Below are positions 9,582 to 18,693 of a stretch of DNA of 64,000 bases, piece by piece. The translations under genes were made by a program, and so were the position numbers. The notes beneath the pieces were generated by a model that made no database searches, was not told where the DNA came from, and saw only the letters and a program-made list of their open reading frames with translations. The DNA lies in assembly GCA_006226425.1 (NCBI GenBank), contig SBGX01000006.1, positions 62,001 through 126,000 of the forward strand, given 5' to 3'. The DNA comes from Bacteroidota bacterium (GTDB taxonomy: Bacteria > Bacteroidota > Bacteroidia > Flavobacteriales_D > Crocinitomicaceae). Every line of letters begins with the position of its first letter. Position 1 is the stretch's first letter.

Positions 9582-10049
9582 ATGAATGAGAAAAAAATGA
9601 ATCTAATCAGCAATGTCATCAAGTACGGCTTGATCGGACTGGGTGTATTGCTGTGTCTGATGATCATCTCCGGCCCGAACGTGGAAGCCGGAACGGAAAC
9701 AGTCGAAAAGTTCAGAGACGGGTTTAAGCTTAGTGCTGCCGTTAACTTCACTGGTTTGGTGCTTTTTATTGCTACCGCCGCAATCGTGATCTTTTTTGGT
9801 CTGTTGTTAGCTACGAACTTTAAGAAAGCGATCAAATCCATGATCTGGATCGTTGCCTTCTTTTTCCTTTATCTGATCTTAAGAATGATCGGTACCGGAG
9901 ATACTTCCGATACCCTGAACCTTAAAAATGCAGTAGCTGACGCTACCGTAGATGGAACCCACGCAGGATTGATGACTTGTATCATCGGTCTGATTCTGGC
10001 ACTCATCGCAATTCTGGCCGGTCCGTTTTTGGGTCGATTCCGAAAATAA
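9582..10049 (+). CDS. Uncharacterised four-helix membrane protein of the exbBD operon
   Basis: A 155-residue protein with three to four predicted membrane helices: VIKYGLIGLGVLLCLMIIS, LSAAVNFTGLVLFIATAAIVIFFGLLL, SMIWIVAFFFLYLILRMIG and LMTCIIGLILALIAILAGPFLG. I do not recognise a named domain. Its position between exbB and the first exbD, with 39 and 12 base spacings, suggests an accessory subunit of the same proton-channel complex. This is inference from gene order; similar small membrane genes occur in exbBD operons of related Bacteroidetes as far as I recall. Confidence 0.8.
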   Translation: MNEKKMNLISNVIKYGLIGLGVLLCLMIISGPNVEAGTETVEKFRDGFKLSAAVNFTGLVLFIATAAIVIFFGLLLATNFKKAIKSMIWIVAFFFLYLILRMIGTGDTSDTLNLKNAVADATVDGTHAGLMTCIIGLILALIAILAGPFLGRFRK

Positions 10050-10061
10050 AAACATTACGCA

Positions 10062-10811
10062 ATGTCAAAACGAAGTATACCCGAAATAAACGCAGGTTCG
10101 ATGGCGGACATCGCCTTCCTGCTGTTGATTTTCTTCCTTGTCACCACGACAATGGATCGGGATCAGGCGTATATCCGTTACATTCCCAAGCCCATTCTGG
10201 ACCCACGGCCTCAACCTCCGGTTGAAGAGCGTAATCTCCTCGCTATTAAAGCAAACAGCAATAACCAAATCCTGATCCGTAATGAGATCGTGGATATGGA
10301 AAACATCTCTGAAAAAGTACTTCGTTTCTATCAGGCGAATGAAAAAAAGAACGAAGCCTTTGAATTCCCTTTCTATTCCCGTACACCAAAATCAGTGATT
10401 ACTGATAATATCAAGCGTGTTGAAAAACAGCTGAAAGAACTGGAAGAACAGGATGCCGCAGAGGAATTTATTGTTGCAAAAGAGCAGGAGTTGGATGGTT
10501 GGATTGGTAAACGTGATGCCCTGGCCTTGTACGGAGGGGATGTCCTTCCAGAAATCTCTTTTCAGGCGAGTATCCGAATCGAAGTTTCTAACACCACTCA
10601 ATACGAAGTGTTTGTTAAGATTCAATCGGAAATTGAAGAAGCCATTAGTATTTTGAGAGACAAAGAGGCCAAGCGCCTGTTTAACACTCCTTATGCTGTT
10701 TTGAAAAGAAAAAATAGTTTGGATGCTACCGGAATGGACGAGATCGAAAAGCTCGATTTGCTTGATGTCCTGTATCCTGCCCGTATCATTGAAGTAACAC
10801 CAAAACGTTAA
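10062..10811 (+). CDS. exbD: ExbD/TolR-family biopolymer transport protein (first copy)
   Basis: A 249-residue ExbD-type protein. The N-terminus PEINAGSMADIAFLLLIFFLVTTTM contains the single membrane helix with the essential aspartate (ADIAFLLLIFFLVTT) that carries protons with ExbB. The periplasmic part is longer than in E. coli ExbD (141 residues) and includes a charged, helical insertion (about residues 110-145) before the usual beta-alpha domain (residues 165-240). It lies six bases before the second exbD copy. Confidence 0.92.
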   Translation: MSKRSIPEINAGSMADIAFLLLIFFLVTTTMDRDQAYIRYIPKPILDPRPQPPVEERNLLAIKANSNNQILIRNEIVDMENISEKVLRFYQANEKKNEAFEFPFYSRTPKSVITDNIKRVEKQLKELEEQDAAEEFIVAKEQELDGWIGKRDALALYGGDVLPEISFQASIRIEVSNTTQYEVFVKIQSEIEEAISILRDKEAKRLFNTPYAVLKRKNSLDATGMDEIEKLDLLDVLYPARIIEVTPKR

Positions 10812-10816
10812 GCCTT

Positions 10817-11335
10817 ATGTCAAAGTTTAAGAAAAGTACGAGAGGTGATGTGCCGGGAATGAATACTTCTTCCCTCCCGGATATCGTATTCATGCTGTTA
10901 TTCTTTTTCATGGTGGCTACAACAACCAAAGAAATGGACCCAACGGTAGAGGTTGTTTCTCCAAAAGGAACCATGTCTACAGATATGACTCCTTATAAAC
11001 AACGGAGCGAAATTGATTTTGCTTACCTTGGAAAGCCTAGAAATCCAGCGCGAAGTAGCCAATTCAAATATGGTTATGCCCTTTCTTTGGACAATGTGTT
11101 GAACGAAAATCCTGACGGACTCTATGCCACCGCGCAAATTGGTCCCTGGAAGAAAGCAAAATTCGACGGGAAGCCAACGAAAATGTTAGCTCCTATTGAA
11201 GAAGTCATTACCTGTATTAAGGCAGACAAAACAGCTCCTTCCGGTTTGATTTTCGATATCAGAAAAGAATTACAAAAAATTGAAGCCTTTAAAATCGCTT
11301 ACGCTGTTCGAGATGGCAGCAGTGGTGCAAATTAA
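10817..11335 (+). CDS. exbD: ExbD/TolR-family biopolymer transport protein (second copy)
   Basis: A second ExbD-like protein, 172 residues, with the membrane helix and aspartate seen in MNTSSLPDIVFMLLFFFMVATTT. It is closer to the usual ExbD length than its neighbour. Two different ExbD proteins encoded together are common in Bacteroidetes and may form the heterodimeric periplasmic plug of the ExbB pentamer. A strong hairpin terminator follows 17 bases after the stop, so the operon ends here and no TonB gene belongs to it. Confidence 0.92.
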   Translation: MSKFKKSTRGDVPGMNTSSLPDIVFMLLFFFMVATTTKEMDPTVEVVSPKGTMSTDMTPYKQRSEIDFAYLGKPRNPARSSQFKYGYALSLDNVLNENPDGLYATAQIGPWKKAKFDGKPTKMLAPIEEVITCIKADKTAPSGLIFDIRKELQKIEAFKIAYAVRDGSSGAN

Positions 11336-11352
11336 TCGCTAATCGATATGTT

Positions 11353-11380
11353 AAACCCGTCTTTCCAGGCGGGTTTTTTT
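11353..11380 (+). terminator. Rho-independent terminator of the exbBD operon
   Basis: A seven-base stem AAACCCG / CGGGTTT with a ten-base loop is followed by a run of T ending at 11380. It lies just after the second exbD and directly before the alcohol dehydrogenase start. Confidence 0.9.
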
Positions 11381-11390
11381 GTTTAAATCA

Positions 11391-12563
11391 ATGGCCATGT
11401 TAAACTTCGAATACCACAATCCTGTTAAAATCGTTTTTGGAAAAGATCAACTTCCAAAACTGCCTTCTTATCTGTCCGATGAACAAGTCTCTGGAAAAGT
11501 TTTAATCCTCTATGGAGGAGGAAGTATCGAGAAGACTGGTTTACTGGATCGCATCAAGCAAGTCTTATCCTCCTATCAACTTTCGTATTTTAAAGGAGTA
11601 GAAGCAAATCCAGAATACAGCACGCTCATGAAGGCTGTCGAACAAATCCGTCAGGAAAATATTGAATTCGTGCTTGCCGTCGGAGGTGGCTCCGTAATTG
11701 ATGCCGCTAAGTTCATTGTCGGAGCAGTCAACTATGATGGGGAGCCCTGGGATGTCCTGGCAAGAAAAGGAAGTGCACAATTTAAAGACGCCTTGCCCTT
11801 TGGAACCATCCTAACCCTTCCAGCCACCGGTTCGGAAGCGAATAGTGGGGCGGTTATCAGCAGATCCGAAATTCAGGAAAAAAGAACTATGGGAGGCCCT
11901 CTTTTCTTTCCAAAATTTTCCTTTCTGGACCCTACTTTGATCGCTACCCTACCGGAAAGACAAATTGCCAACGGGATCATTGATGCCTTCATGCATACCC
12001 TCGAGCAGTACCTGACCTATCCCACGCAAAATCGTTTGCAGGAACGGGAAGCTGAAGCTATTCTGCAAACCCTCATCGAAATTGGTCCGAAAGTCCTTCA
12101 AAACCCGTCTGACTATGATGCGGCTGCAAACCTTATGTGGTGTGCCACACATGCACTAAACGGAAATCTTCGTTGTGGTGTGCCCACTGATTGGGCAACA
12201 CACATGATCGGGCACGAATTGACTGCGCTCTTCGGAATTGATCATGCAAGAACGCTTGCCATCGTTGCTCCTCGCCTTTACGAGCAACTCTTTGAAGAGA
12301 AAAAAGAAAAGCTGCAGCAGTACGGCCAACGAGTCTGGAATCTCGATGGATCACCTGAGCAAATCGCGCAAAAAGCCATTGAAGAAACAGAAACCTTTTT
12401 CCAGCGTCTCGGAGTCAATACGCGATTGTCCTCTTATTCGCCCGAGGCTCCTTCCGCAGTCAATATCGTCCGCGAACGATTCCTGGAACGCAACTGGCAC
12501 TTAGGAGAACATAAAAATGTGGACGCCCTAATCGCCGCAAAAATTGTTGAACAGTCTCTATGA
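11391..12563 (+). CDS. Iron-containing alcohol dehydrogenase (YqhD/BDH type)
   Basis: About 390 residues. MLNFEYHNPVKIVFGKDQL is the typical start of the butanol dehydrogenase/YqhD branch of group III alcohol dehydrogenases, which reduce aldehydes with NAD(P)H. The dinucleotide motif VGGGSVIDAAKFI is present, as are metal ligands in GIIDAFMHTLEQYL (Asp and His), THMIGHEL and IDHARTLAIV (His). ATG 11391 or 11397 are both possible; the TTG at 11379 lies inside the terminator T-run and is unlikely. The stop overlaps the next gene's ATG by four bases (ATGA). Confidence 0.92.
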   Translation: MAMLNFEYHNPVKIVFGKDQLPKLPSYLSDEQVSGKVLILYGGGSIEKTGLLDRIKQVLSSYQLSYFKGVEANPEYSTLMKAVEQIRQENIEFVLAVGGGSVIDAAKFIVGAVNYDGEPWDVLARKGSAQFKDALPFGTILTLPATGSEANSGAVISRSEIQEKRTMGGPLFFPKFSFLDPTLIATLPERQIANGIIDAFMHTLEQYLTYPTQNRLQEREAEAILQTLIEIGPKVLQNPSDYDAAANLMWCATHALNGNLRCGVPTDWATHMIGHELTALFGIDHARTLAIVAPRLYEQLFEEKKEKLQQYGQRVWNLDGSPEQIAQKAIEETETFFQRLGVNTRLSSYSPEAPSAVNIVRERFLERNWHLGEHKNVDALIAAKIVEQSL

Positions 12564-13576
12564 ACATTCTTCCTCCCTTTTTTCTAAGAGAACAGATTAC
12601 AGAAGGAATTCGCAAACTTTTGCGGGATAGTGTTCTTGGAACACGAGGAGCCCAATACCAACACCTAGATACGGAACAAATTCTGGAGAACCTGGACAGG
12701 CCTCTTTTTCTCTCCCTCGAACGAAAAGATCGCGTACTGGCCAATATCACCTTTTGCCGTCGGCAGGATGCCTGGTACATTCGTTATTTTGCCTTTTCAA
12801 AACACCTACAATCCCAAAAGCATTTCAAAATTTCCGAGCGAAGTAATAGCCTTTTTAAAGCGCAACTCTCCCGCTTCTTTGAAGAACAACTGCAACGCGA
12901 GGTCTCTTGCTTTTATGCCTATATTGAGCCTCACAATCTGCGGAGCCTACGAATGTGCGAACAGTTTCAGTTTCGTCGGCTTGGTACGGTTCAAACACAA
13001 AGTTTTTCACGGATCAGTCCCAAAAAAGATGCGGGTTTTGAACTTCTTGATGATCCAGAAGAAATTAATTCCCTCATCACACAACAAAAGGATCGTCTCT
13101 TCTTTTTCAATGCGAAAAACACACTGTCCCGACATGCCGTTATCCGTAACGATCAAGGATCAATCGTGGCGTTCATGCGCTACTATGTCGCCCATTGGAA
13201 CATCGTTCGTTTGCCTGGCAAATGGGGTAAATTAAAGGTGCGGGCAATTCCATATATCCCGGTCCTCTCCTCCCTTTTCAAACCAAAGAAGCATGAATTT
13301 CTAACTCCAGAAGCTGTTTTTGTAAAGGACAACGACCCATCCATACTCCAAAAACTCTTTGAATCAGCACTCGCGCTCGAACAAAAAAAGCTGCTTTTGT
13401 GGTGGTTTGACCAACGAGAAGAACTTTATCATCGGGCGAATGATCAACTCCGTTGGGGGCCTCTCAACCGTTTCATTGGCACCCCGGAAGTGGGTGTTTT
13501 GGTTAAATGCCGCGACAACAACCAAGTTCCCGGACAAGCGCAAATGCTATATGTTTCCGCTTTAGACCTAATTTGA
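12560..13576 (+). CDS. GNAT-like protein, possibly two acetyltransferase-fold domains
   Basis: A 338-residue protein. In the first half, FYAYIEPHNLRSLRMCEQFQF followed by RRLGTV closely resembles the C-terminal motif B of GNAT N-acetyltransferases (E..N..S....E..GF...G). The second half (about residues 165-330) has an arrangement that could be a second, diverged GNAT fold (ILQKLFESALALEQKKLLLWWFDQ...NRFIG). No acetyl-CoA motif A with the usual Q/RxxGxG/A was identified, so activity is open. It overlaps the alcohol dehydrogenase stop and is probably cotranscribed with it; pth follows. No specific substrate can be named. Confidence 0.7.
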   Translation: MNILPPFFLREQITEGIRKLLRDSVLGTRGAQYQHLDTEQILENLDRPLFLSLERKDRVLANITFCRRQDAWYIRYFAFSKHLQSQKHFKISERSNSLFKAQLSRFFEEQLQREVSCFYAYIEPHNLRSLRMCEQFQFRRLGTVQTQSFSRISPKKDAGFELLDDPEEINSLITQQKDRLFFFNAKNTLSRHAVIRNDQGSIVAFMRYYVAHWNIVRLPGKWGKLKVRAIPYIPVLSSLFKPKKHEFLTPEAVFVKDNDPSILQKLFESALALEQKKLLLWWFDQREELYHRANDQLRWGPLNRFIGTPEVGVLVKCRDNNQVPGQAQMLYVSALDLI

Positions 13577-13588
13577 GAGAATCCTTGT

Positions 13589-13596
13589 TATTTTTG
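13589..13596 (+). promoter_or_regulatory. Candidate promoter -7 element for pth
   Basis: TATTTTTG fits TAnnTTTG and ends 14 bases before the pth ATG. No convincing TTG at the expected -33 distance. Confidence 0.35.
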
Positions 13597-13610
13597 AAAA
13601 AAAACAAATC

Positions 13611-14174
13611 ATGAGCTTCCTGATCGTCGGTCTTGGAAATCCCGGGCCTAAGTACGCCGAAACCCGCCACAATATAGGATTTAAAGTCCTCGATGCCTTT
13701 GCGGAAAAGCGAGAAGCTTCTTTCGAATTGCAACGTCACGCCGAGCTTGCAACTACCCGCTTTAAGGGAAAGAAAGTTACCTTAATCAAGCCCACCACCT
13801 ACATGAACCTCAGTGGCAAGGCCGTTAACTACTGGATGCAGGCGGAAAAAATTCCCCTGAACCAGGTACTTGTTATTACGGACGATATCGCCCTTCCCTT
13901 CGGAACCCTTCGCTTGAAAGGAAAAGGTTCTTCCGGTGGACACAATGGATTGAAGGATATTGAAGCGGTCCTTGGAACACAGCAATACGCCCGACTTCGC
14001 TTTGGGGTTGGAGCCGATTTTGCTCGGGGAAAACAAGTTGATTACGTGCTCGGGGAGTGGAGCTCTGAGGAACAAGAAACATTGGAAGAACGTATTCAAA
14101 CGGCCACCGAATTCATTAAAAGTTTTGTCGGTGTCGGACTCAACCTAACTATGACGAACTGGAACAATCGATAG
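13611..14174 (+). CDS. pth: Peptidyl-tRNA hydrolase
   Basis: A 187-residue bacterial Pth1 that releases peptidyl-tRNA prematurely dropped from ribosomes. The diagnostic start FLIVGLGNPGPKYAETRHNIGF contains the catalytic His in RHNIGF; KPTTYMNLSG and ITDDIALPFG (catalytic Asp) follow, and GSSGGHNGL is intact. Length matches the family. The gene stands alone between the GNAT-like gene and asnS. Confidence 0.97.
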   Translation: MSFLIVGLGNPGPKYAETRHNIGFKVLDAFAEKREASFELQRHAELATTRFKGKKVTLIKPTTYMNLSGKAVNYWMQAEKIPLNQVLVITDDIALPFGTLRLKGKGSSGGHNGLKDIEAVLGTQQYARLRFGVGADFARGKQVDYVLGEWSSEEQETLEERIQTATEFIKSFVGVGLNLTMTNWNNR

Positions 14175-14178
14175 TGCA

Positions 14179-14208
14179 TTGCACGATGAGTGCTTTTGAC
14201 TATCTTTG
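14179..14208 (+). promoter_or_regulatory. Promoter of asnS (TTG-N19-TATCTTTG)
   Basis: TTG at 14179-14181 and TATCTTTG at 14201-14208 are separated by 19 bases, a complete match to the Bacteroidetes housekeeping promoter consensus TTG-N(17-20)-TAnnTTTG. Transcription would begin near 14214, which excludes the in-frame TTG at 14206 and supports the ATG at 14260. Confidence 0.7.
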
Positions 14209-14259
14209 CTAGCCGAAAAAAACGCTTTTGGGGACTTTCCCCATCAAAATCTGTTGACC

Positions 14260-15711
14260 ATGAAAAGAATGAAAATTAAAGATCTTCTGGAAACTGGGAC
14301 TGTAGGAAAAAAGTTCCTGGTAAAAGGATGGGTACGTGCTTTCCGAAGTAAGCGATTTATTCAGTTAAACGATGGTTCCACGATCCGAAATCTTCAGGCC
14401 GTGGTCGATTTTGAAAATTTTGACGAAGAACTTCTCAAAAAAATTACCACCGGAGCTGCGGTTTCTTTGGAAGGACTCCTGGTTCAATCAGAAGGTGCTG
14501 GACAAAGCGTTGAGTTACAAGTAGGAGAGATTGTGATCCTGGGAGAAGCCAATCCGGAAGAGGTTCAAAAAACCGTTCTTCAACCCAAAAAACACAGCCT
14601 CGAATTCCTTCGTGAACAAGCTCACTTACGATTCAGAACAAACACATTCGGAGCTGTTTTCAGAATTCGTCATGGCGTTTCTTATGCCATTCATAAGTTC
14701 TTCAACGACCGGGGGTTCTACTATATGCATACGCCTATTATCACTGGTTCGGATGCCGAAGGAGCCGGAGAAATGTTTCGGGTGACGACATTGGATGCTA
14801 AAAATCCTCCACTCAATGATCAGGGAGAAGTAGATTTCTCCGAAGACTTTTTTGGAAAGCAAGTCAACCTGACCGTATCCGGACAACTTGAAGCAGAAGC
14901 TGCTGCTCTCGCCCTAGGACAGGTCTATACCTTTGGTCCGACATTCCGTGCAGAAAATTCAAATACTTCCAGACACCTGGCTGAATTTTGGATGATTGAA
15001 CCGGAAGTCGCCTTTAACAACATCCACGACAACATGGATTTGGCTGAAGATATGTTGAAATACATTTGTCAGCACATCATGGATCAATATGCCGATGACC
15101 TTGCCTTTTTGAGTGAGCGGGATGAAAAGGAACAGGCTTCCAAGCCGGCCAATGAACGCAATGAAATGTCACTGATCGATCGTCTTCGCTTTGTTTGTGA
15201 AAACGATTTTCAACGCATCACTTATACCGAGGCCATTCAGGTGTTGAAAAACTCCAAGCCTTACAAAAAGAATAAGTTCAAATATCCCGTTGAATGGGGA
15301 ACCGACCTTCAAAGTGAGCACGAGCGTTACCTGGTCGAAAAAGAGTATAAAAAACCGGTCATCATTACCGCATATCCGGCCTCCTTTAAGGCTTTCTACA
15401 TGCGTCACAACGATGATTCTGAAGCAGGAAAAGAAACCGTGGCGGCTATGGATATTCTGTTTCCCGGAATCGGTGAAATGGTCGGAGGTTCACAACGGGA
15501 AGAACGCCTGGACGTCCTGAAGAGAAAATGTGCTGATTTCCATATTCCGGAGGAAGAACTTTGGTGGTACCTGGAAACCCGAAAGTTCGGAACCGTACCA
15601 CACGCTGGTTTTGGTTTGGGCTTTGAGCGGATGGTCATGTTTGTCACTGGGATGACCAATATTCGAGACGTAATCCCATTCCCTCGAACTCCTAAAAATG
15701 CTTCTTTCTAA
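14260..15711 (+). CDS. asnS: Asparaginyl-tRNA synthetase
   Basis: A class II synthetase of 483 residues charging tRNA-Asn directly. The OB-fold N-terminal domain reads [21 protein letters not shown]; motif 2 is [21 protein letters not shown] and motif 3 is [22 protein letters not shown]. These separate it from AspRS, which is encoded at 3842. The ATG start at 14260 is chosen because the promoter lies at 14179-14208. The gene is followed by rpoN after 44 bases. Confidence 0.97.
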   Translation: MKRMKIKDLLETGTVGKKFLVKGWVRAFRSKRFIQLNDGSTIRNLQAVVDFENFDEELLKKITTGAAVSLEGLLVQSEGAGQSVELQVGEIVILGEANPEEVQKTVLQPKKHSLEFLREQAHLRFRTNTFGAVFRIRHGVSYAIHKFFNDRGFYYMHTPIITGSDAEGAGEMFRVTTLDAKNPPLNDQGEVDFSEDFFGKQVNLTVSGQLEAEAAALALGQVYTFGPTFRAENSNTSRHLAEFWMIEPEVAFNNIHDNMDLAEDMLKYICQHIMDQYADDLAFLSERDEKEQASKPANERNEMSLIDRLRFVCENDFQRITYTEAIQVLKNSKPYKKNKFKYPVEWGTDLQSEHERYLVEKEYKKPVIITAYPASFKAFYMRHNDDSEAGKETVAAMDILFPGIGEMVGGSQREERLDVLKRKCADFHIPEEELWWYLETRKFGTVPHAGFGLGFERMVMFVTGMTNIRDVIPFPRTPKNASF

Positions 15712-15755
15712 GTACAGTCCACCCGGGACATCGCTAAATTTATTATTTTTAGAAC

Positions 15756-17201
15756 ATGGCACTGAAGCAGTACTTGGCCCAGAAACTGGAACAACGTTTG
15801 TCTCCGCAACAAATTCAATTGATGAAACTGTTGCAGGTGCCTACTATGGAGCTCGATCAGCGAATCAAACAGGAGATTGAGGAAAATCCTGCCCTGGAAG
15901 AAGGAAAAGATGATCTTGAAGACGATTTTTCTCAGGAGGAACAGGTAGATGATCAAAATGATCAGGACGAAGAATTCGATCTCTCCGATTATTTTGACGA
16001 CGATACTCCGGATTACAAAACGCAAAGCAATAATAATAGTCGGGACGACGATGAGCGGGTGATTCCTCTTTCTGGAGAGCAATCTTTCCAGGAGCGCCTG
16101 ACCGAACAACTTCATTTGCTCGATTTATCTGACACGCAATTCCTGATCGCTGATACGATTATTGGAAACCTCGATGAATCCGGTTATCTGAATCGGGAAA
16201 TTGAGGCATTAGTAGATGATTTGGCCTTTTCAGCCAACATTTACATCGAAGAAAAAGAAGTGGAAGAGGTCTTGGAGCTTGTCCAGGAACTTGATCCTGC
16301 AGGCGTCGGCGCACGAGATCTTCGAGAGTGTCTGCTCATCCAGATTCGTAGAAAACAAGACGGAAATATAACCTTGTTTACCGCTCAGAAAATCCTCGAA
16401 GGTCATTTCGAGGAATTCACCAAAAAGCACTACGACAAAATCCTGAAAAAGCTGGAGATCGAAGAAAACGATCTGAAGGAGGCCATTGATGAAATCATTC
16501 GGCTGAACCCCAAGCCGGGAGGCTCTATGAAAGAGGCCGCCAAATCGATGCAGCAGGTGGTTCCGGACTTTATGGTCACTGAACTTGACGGAAAGTTGGA
16601 ATTGAGTCTCAATGGAAGAAATGCCCCGGAACTCAAAGTGAACAGAGATTATGAGCAAATGTTGCGGAGCTATTCCGAAGGAGCAAAAACTTCTAAGTCC
16701 GACAAAGAAGCCCTCACTTTTGTCAAGCAAAAACTCGAAAACGCCAAGTGGTTCATCGATGCAATCAAACAACGGCAAAACACGCTTTTGCTGACCATGA
16801 AGGCCATTGTTGACTATCAACGGGATTATTTCTTAAGTGGTGATGAAACCCGCTTACGGCCTATGATTCTAAAAGACATTGCCGACGAGGTAGGCCTGGA
16901 CATTTCTACCATTTCAAGGGTGGCCAACAGCAAATACGTTCAAACAAACTACGGTGTCTTCTCATTGAAGTACTTTTTTTCCGAGTCTCTTTCAACCGAT
17001 TCTGGAGAAGAAGTTTCTACCAGGGAAGTCAAAAAAATCCTTCAGGAGGCCGTTGAAAACGAATCTAAGAAGAAACCCCTCACGGACGATAAACTAGCCG
17101 CTTTACTAAAGGAAAAAGGCTACAACATTGCCCGTCGAACGGTGGCCAAATACCGGGAGCAACTCAATATTCCCGTCGCCAGACTCCGCAAAGAACTCTG
17201 A
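15756..17201 (+). CDS. rpoN: RNA polymerase sigma-54 factor
   Basis: A 481-residue sigma-54 (RpoN), which recruits RNA polymerase to -24/-12 promoters and requires enhancer-binding ATPases. Region I is seen at the N-terminus (QRLSPQQIQLMKLLQVPT...EIEENPALEE), followed by an acidic region II (about residues 50-105). The core-binding and DNA-binding domains include DISTISRVANSKYVQTNYG, and the RpoN box is ARRTVAKYRE near the C-terminus. Its stop overlaps the next gene's ATG (TGATG). Target operons cannot be judged from this window. Confidence 0.97.
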   Translation: MALKQYLAQKLEQRLSPQQIQLMKLLQVPTMELDQRIKQEIEENPALEEGKDDLEDDFSQEEQVDDQNDQDEEFDLSDYFDDDTPDYKTQSNNNSRDDDERVIPLSGEQSFQERLTEQLHLLDLSDTQFLIADTIIGNLDESGYLNREIEALVDDLAFSANIYIEEKEVEEVLELVQELDPAGVGARDLRECLLIQIRRKQDGNITLFTAQKILEGHFEEFTKKHYDKILKKLEIEENDLKEAIDEIIRLNPKPGGSMKEAAKSMQQVVPDFMVTELDGKLELSLNGRNAPELKVNRDYEQMLRSYSEGAKTSKSDKEALTFVKQKLENAKWFIDAIKQRQNTLLLTMKAIVDYQRDYFLSGDETRLRPMILKDIADEVGLDISTISRVANSKYVQTNYGVFSLKYFFSESLSTDSGEEVSTREVKKILQEAVENESKKKPLTDDKLAALLKEKGYNIARRTVAKYREQLNIPVARLRKEL

Positions 17202-17860
17202 TGAAAGTAATTGCCCAAATTATTTCCTGGATTTTTATCCCGCTCATCATGCCAATCTATGCGTTGATGGTGGTGATGTACGTGCCTTCTTTTGAGAGCA
17301 GTTTCTTTCAATACAATACGCTCTACTGGATGCATCCGAATTTCAAACTTTTGGTATTGTCCATGTTTGCCATTTTTTGTTTCCTGGCTCCCGGTATCTC
17401 ACTCATCATGCTTCGACGAAGCAAGGCGATTTCATCCATCGAAATGGACGATCGGCAGGAAAGAAACATTCCGATTATTATCAGTGCCCTTTATTGCCTG
17501 GTACTGGGAGTTCTCCTCTGGGTTAAAACCCCGAATCAAATGATCCCTGTCGCCATTTATGCGCTCCCCTGGGGAGGTTTCCTGGGAATCAGTATTGCCG
17601 GGATCATCAACCGTTTTGACAAAATCAGTTTACATGCTCTGGGAGCTGGCATGATGTTTGGTTTCTTTATCTCGTATTATTACTATCAGGCAGAATATTA
17701 TTTTGAAATCCTTATCTTTGCCACCCTGGTATGTGGCTTGGTGATGTCTGCCAGACTATACCTTAAAAAACACACGATGAAGCAAGTTATAAGCGGCTTT
17801 CTTCTCGGTTTTGTTTCACTGTTCGGAATACTGCAACTGTTTATTTTTTTTAGTAGTTAA
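17201..17860 (+). CDS. Multi-helix membrane protein of unknown function
   Basis: A 219-residue protein with six predicted membrane helices, beginning IAQIISWIFIPLIMPIYALMVVMY. A short loop SSIEMDDRQERNIPIIISALY lies after helix two and recalls the PAP2-like phosphatase neighbourhood, but I do not see the complete phosphatase motifs (KxxxxxxRP, PSGH, SRxxxxxHxxxD). The function is unknown. It is translationally coupled to rpoN by a one-base overlap and precedes a lipoprotein protease. Confidence 0.75.
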   Translation: MKVIAQIISWIFIPLIMPIYALMVVMYVPSFESSFFQYNTLYWMHPNFKLLVLSMFAIFCFLAPGISLIMLRRSKAISSIEMDDRQERNIPIIISALYCLVLGVLLWVKTPNQMIPVAIYALPWGGFLGISIAGIINRFDKISLHALGAGMMFGFFISYYYYQAEYYFEILIFATLVCGLVMSARLYLKKHTMKQVISGFLLGFVSLFGILQLFIFFSS

Positions 17861-17877
17861 TTCGGAAATTTAAGATC

Positions 17878-18690
17878 ATGAATCAGAAAACAATTAATCT
17901 CCTGGGAATTGCAGCATTGTCAATAAGTCTCCTCGCCTGTGGAACGATCAATGAAAAAAACAAAGGAAAAGGCTTCAATCTGTTTACCGTTCAGCAAGAC
18001 AGGGAATTCGGAGCCAAAGTCGCCGCTGAAATCGACAGCAACCCCAATGAATATCCTTTGTTGGATTCCGTTCAATATAAAAATGTTTACCGCTACCTGT
18101 ATGCTGTGCGTGACCGCATCCTGAATACAGGAAAAGTAGATTTTAAAGATGACTTTAACTGGCGTTTGCGCGTCATTCACGATGATAAAACATTGAATGC
18201 CTTCTGTACTCCCGGTGGTTATATTTACATCTATACCGGGATTCTAAAATACCTGGATTCGGAAGATCAGTTTGCCGGTGTCCTAGGTCATGAAATTGCC
18301 CATGCGGATATGCGACACAGTACCCGACAAATGACCAAACAGTTTGGTCTGCAGGTCATCCTGGACATTTTGGCCGGTAATCGCGCCATGCTGAAACAAG
18401 TGACCGCTGCTGTCGTTGGACTCAAATTTTCCCGAGCTCATGAATCGGAAGCTGATGAACGCTCTGTTATTTACCTTTGTCCTACTCCATACAATGCCGC
18501 AGGTGGAGCTGGATTCTTTCAGAAAATCGTGGATGAGGGTGGACAACGACCTCCACAGTTCCTAAGTACCCACCCCGATCCGGGCAACCGAATCGAACAT
18601 TTTCATAATACAAAAACAACCCTGGGTTGTACTGGAACGAGTACTTTTCAATCCGAGTACAAGCGCATGGTTTCCTACCTTCCTAAATAA
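17878..18690 (+). CDS. M48-family metalloprotease, lipoprotein
   Basis: A 270-residue zinc protease anchored as a lipoprotein (signal peptide with lipobox LLAC, Cys21). The active-site helix is VLGHEIAHADMRHS (HExxH), with the third zinc ligand likely the Glu in HESEADERSV, as in BepA/Oma1-type M48 peptidases. Such proteins act in the periplasm in quality control of outer-membrane proteins. The segment TPGGYIYIYTGIL is another family block. It is followed after three bases by the cyclase-family gene. Confidence 0.93.
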   Translation: MNQKTINLLGIAALSISLLACGTINEKNKGKGFNLFTVQQDREFGAKVAAEIDSNPNEYPLLDSVQYKNVYRYLYAVRDRILNTGKVDFKDDFNWRLRVIHDDKTLNAFCTPGGYIYIYTGILKYLDSEDQFAGVLGHEIAHADMRHSTRQMTKQFGLQVILDILAGNRAMLKQVTAAVVGLKFSRAHESEADERSVIYLCPTPYNAAGGAGFFQKIVDEGGQRPPQFLSTHPDPGNRIEHFHNTKTTLGCTGTSTFQSEYKRMVSYLPK

Positions 18691-18693
18691 GCG

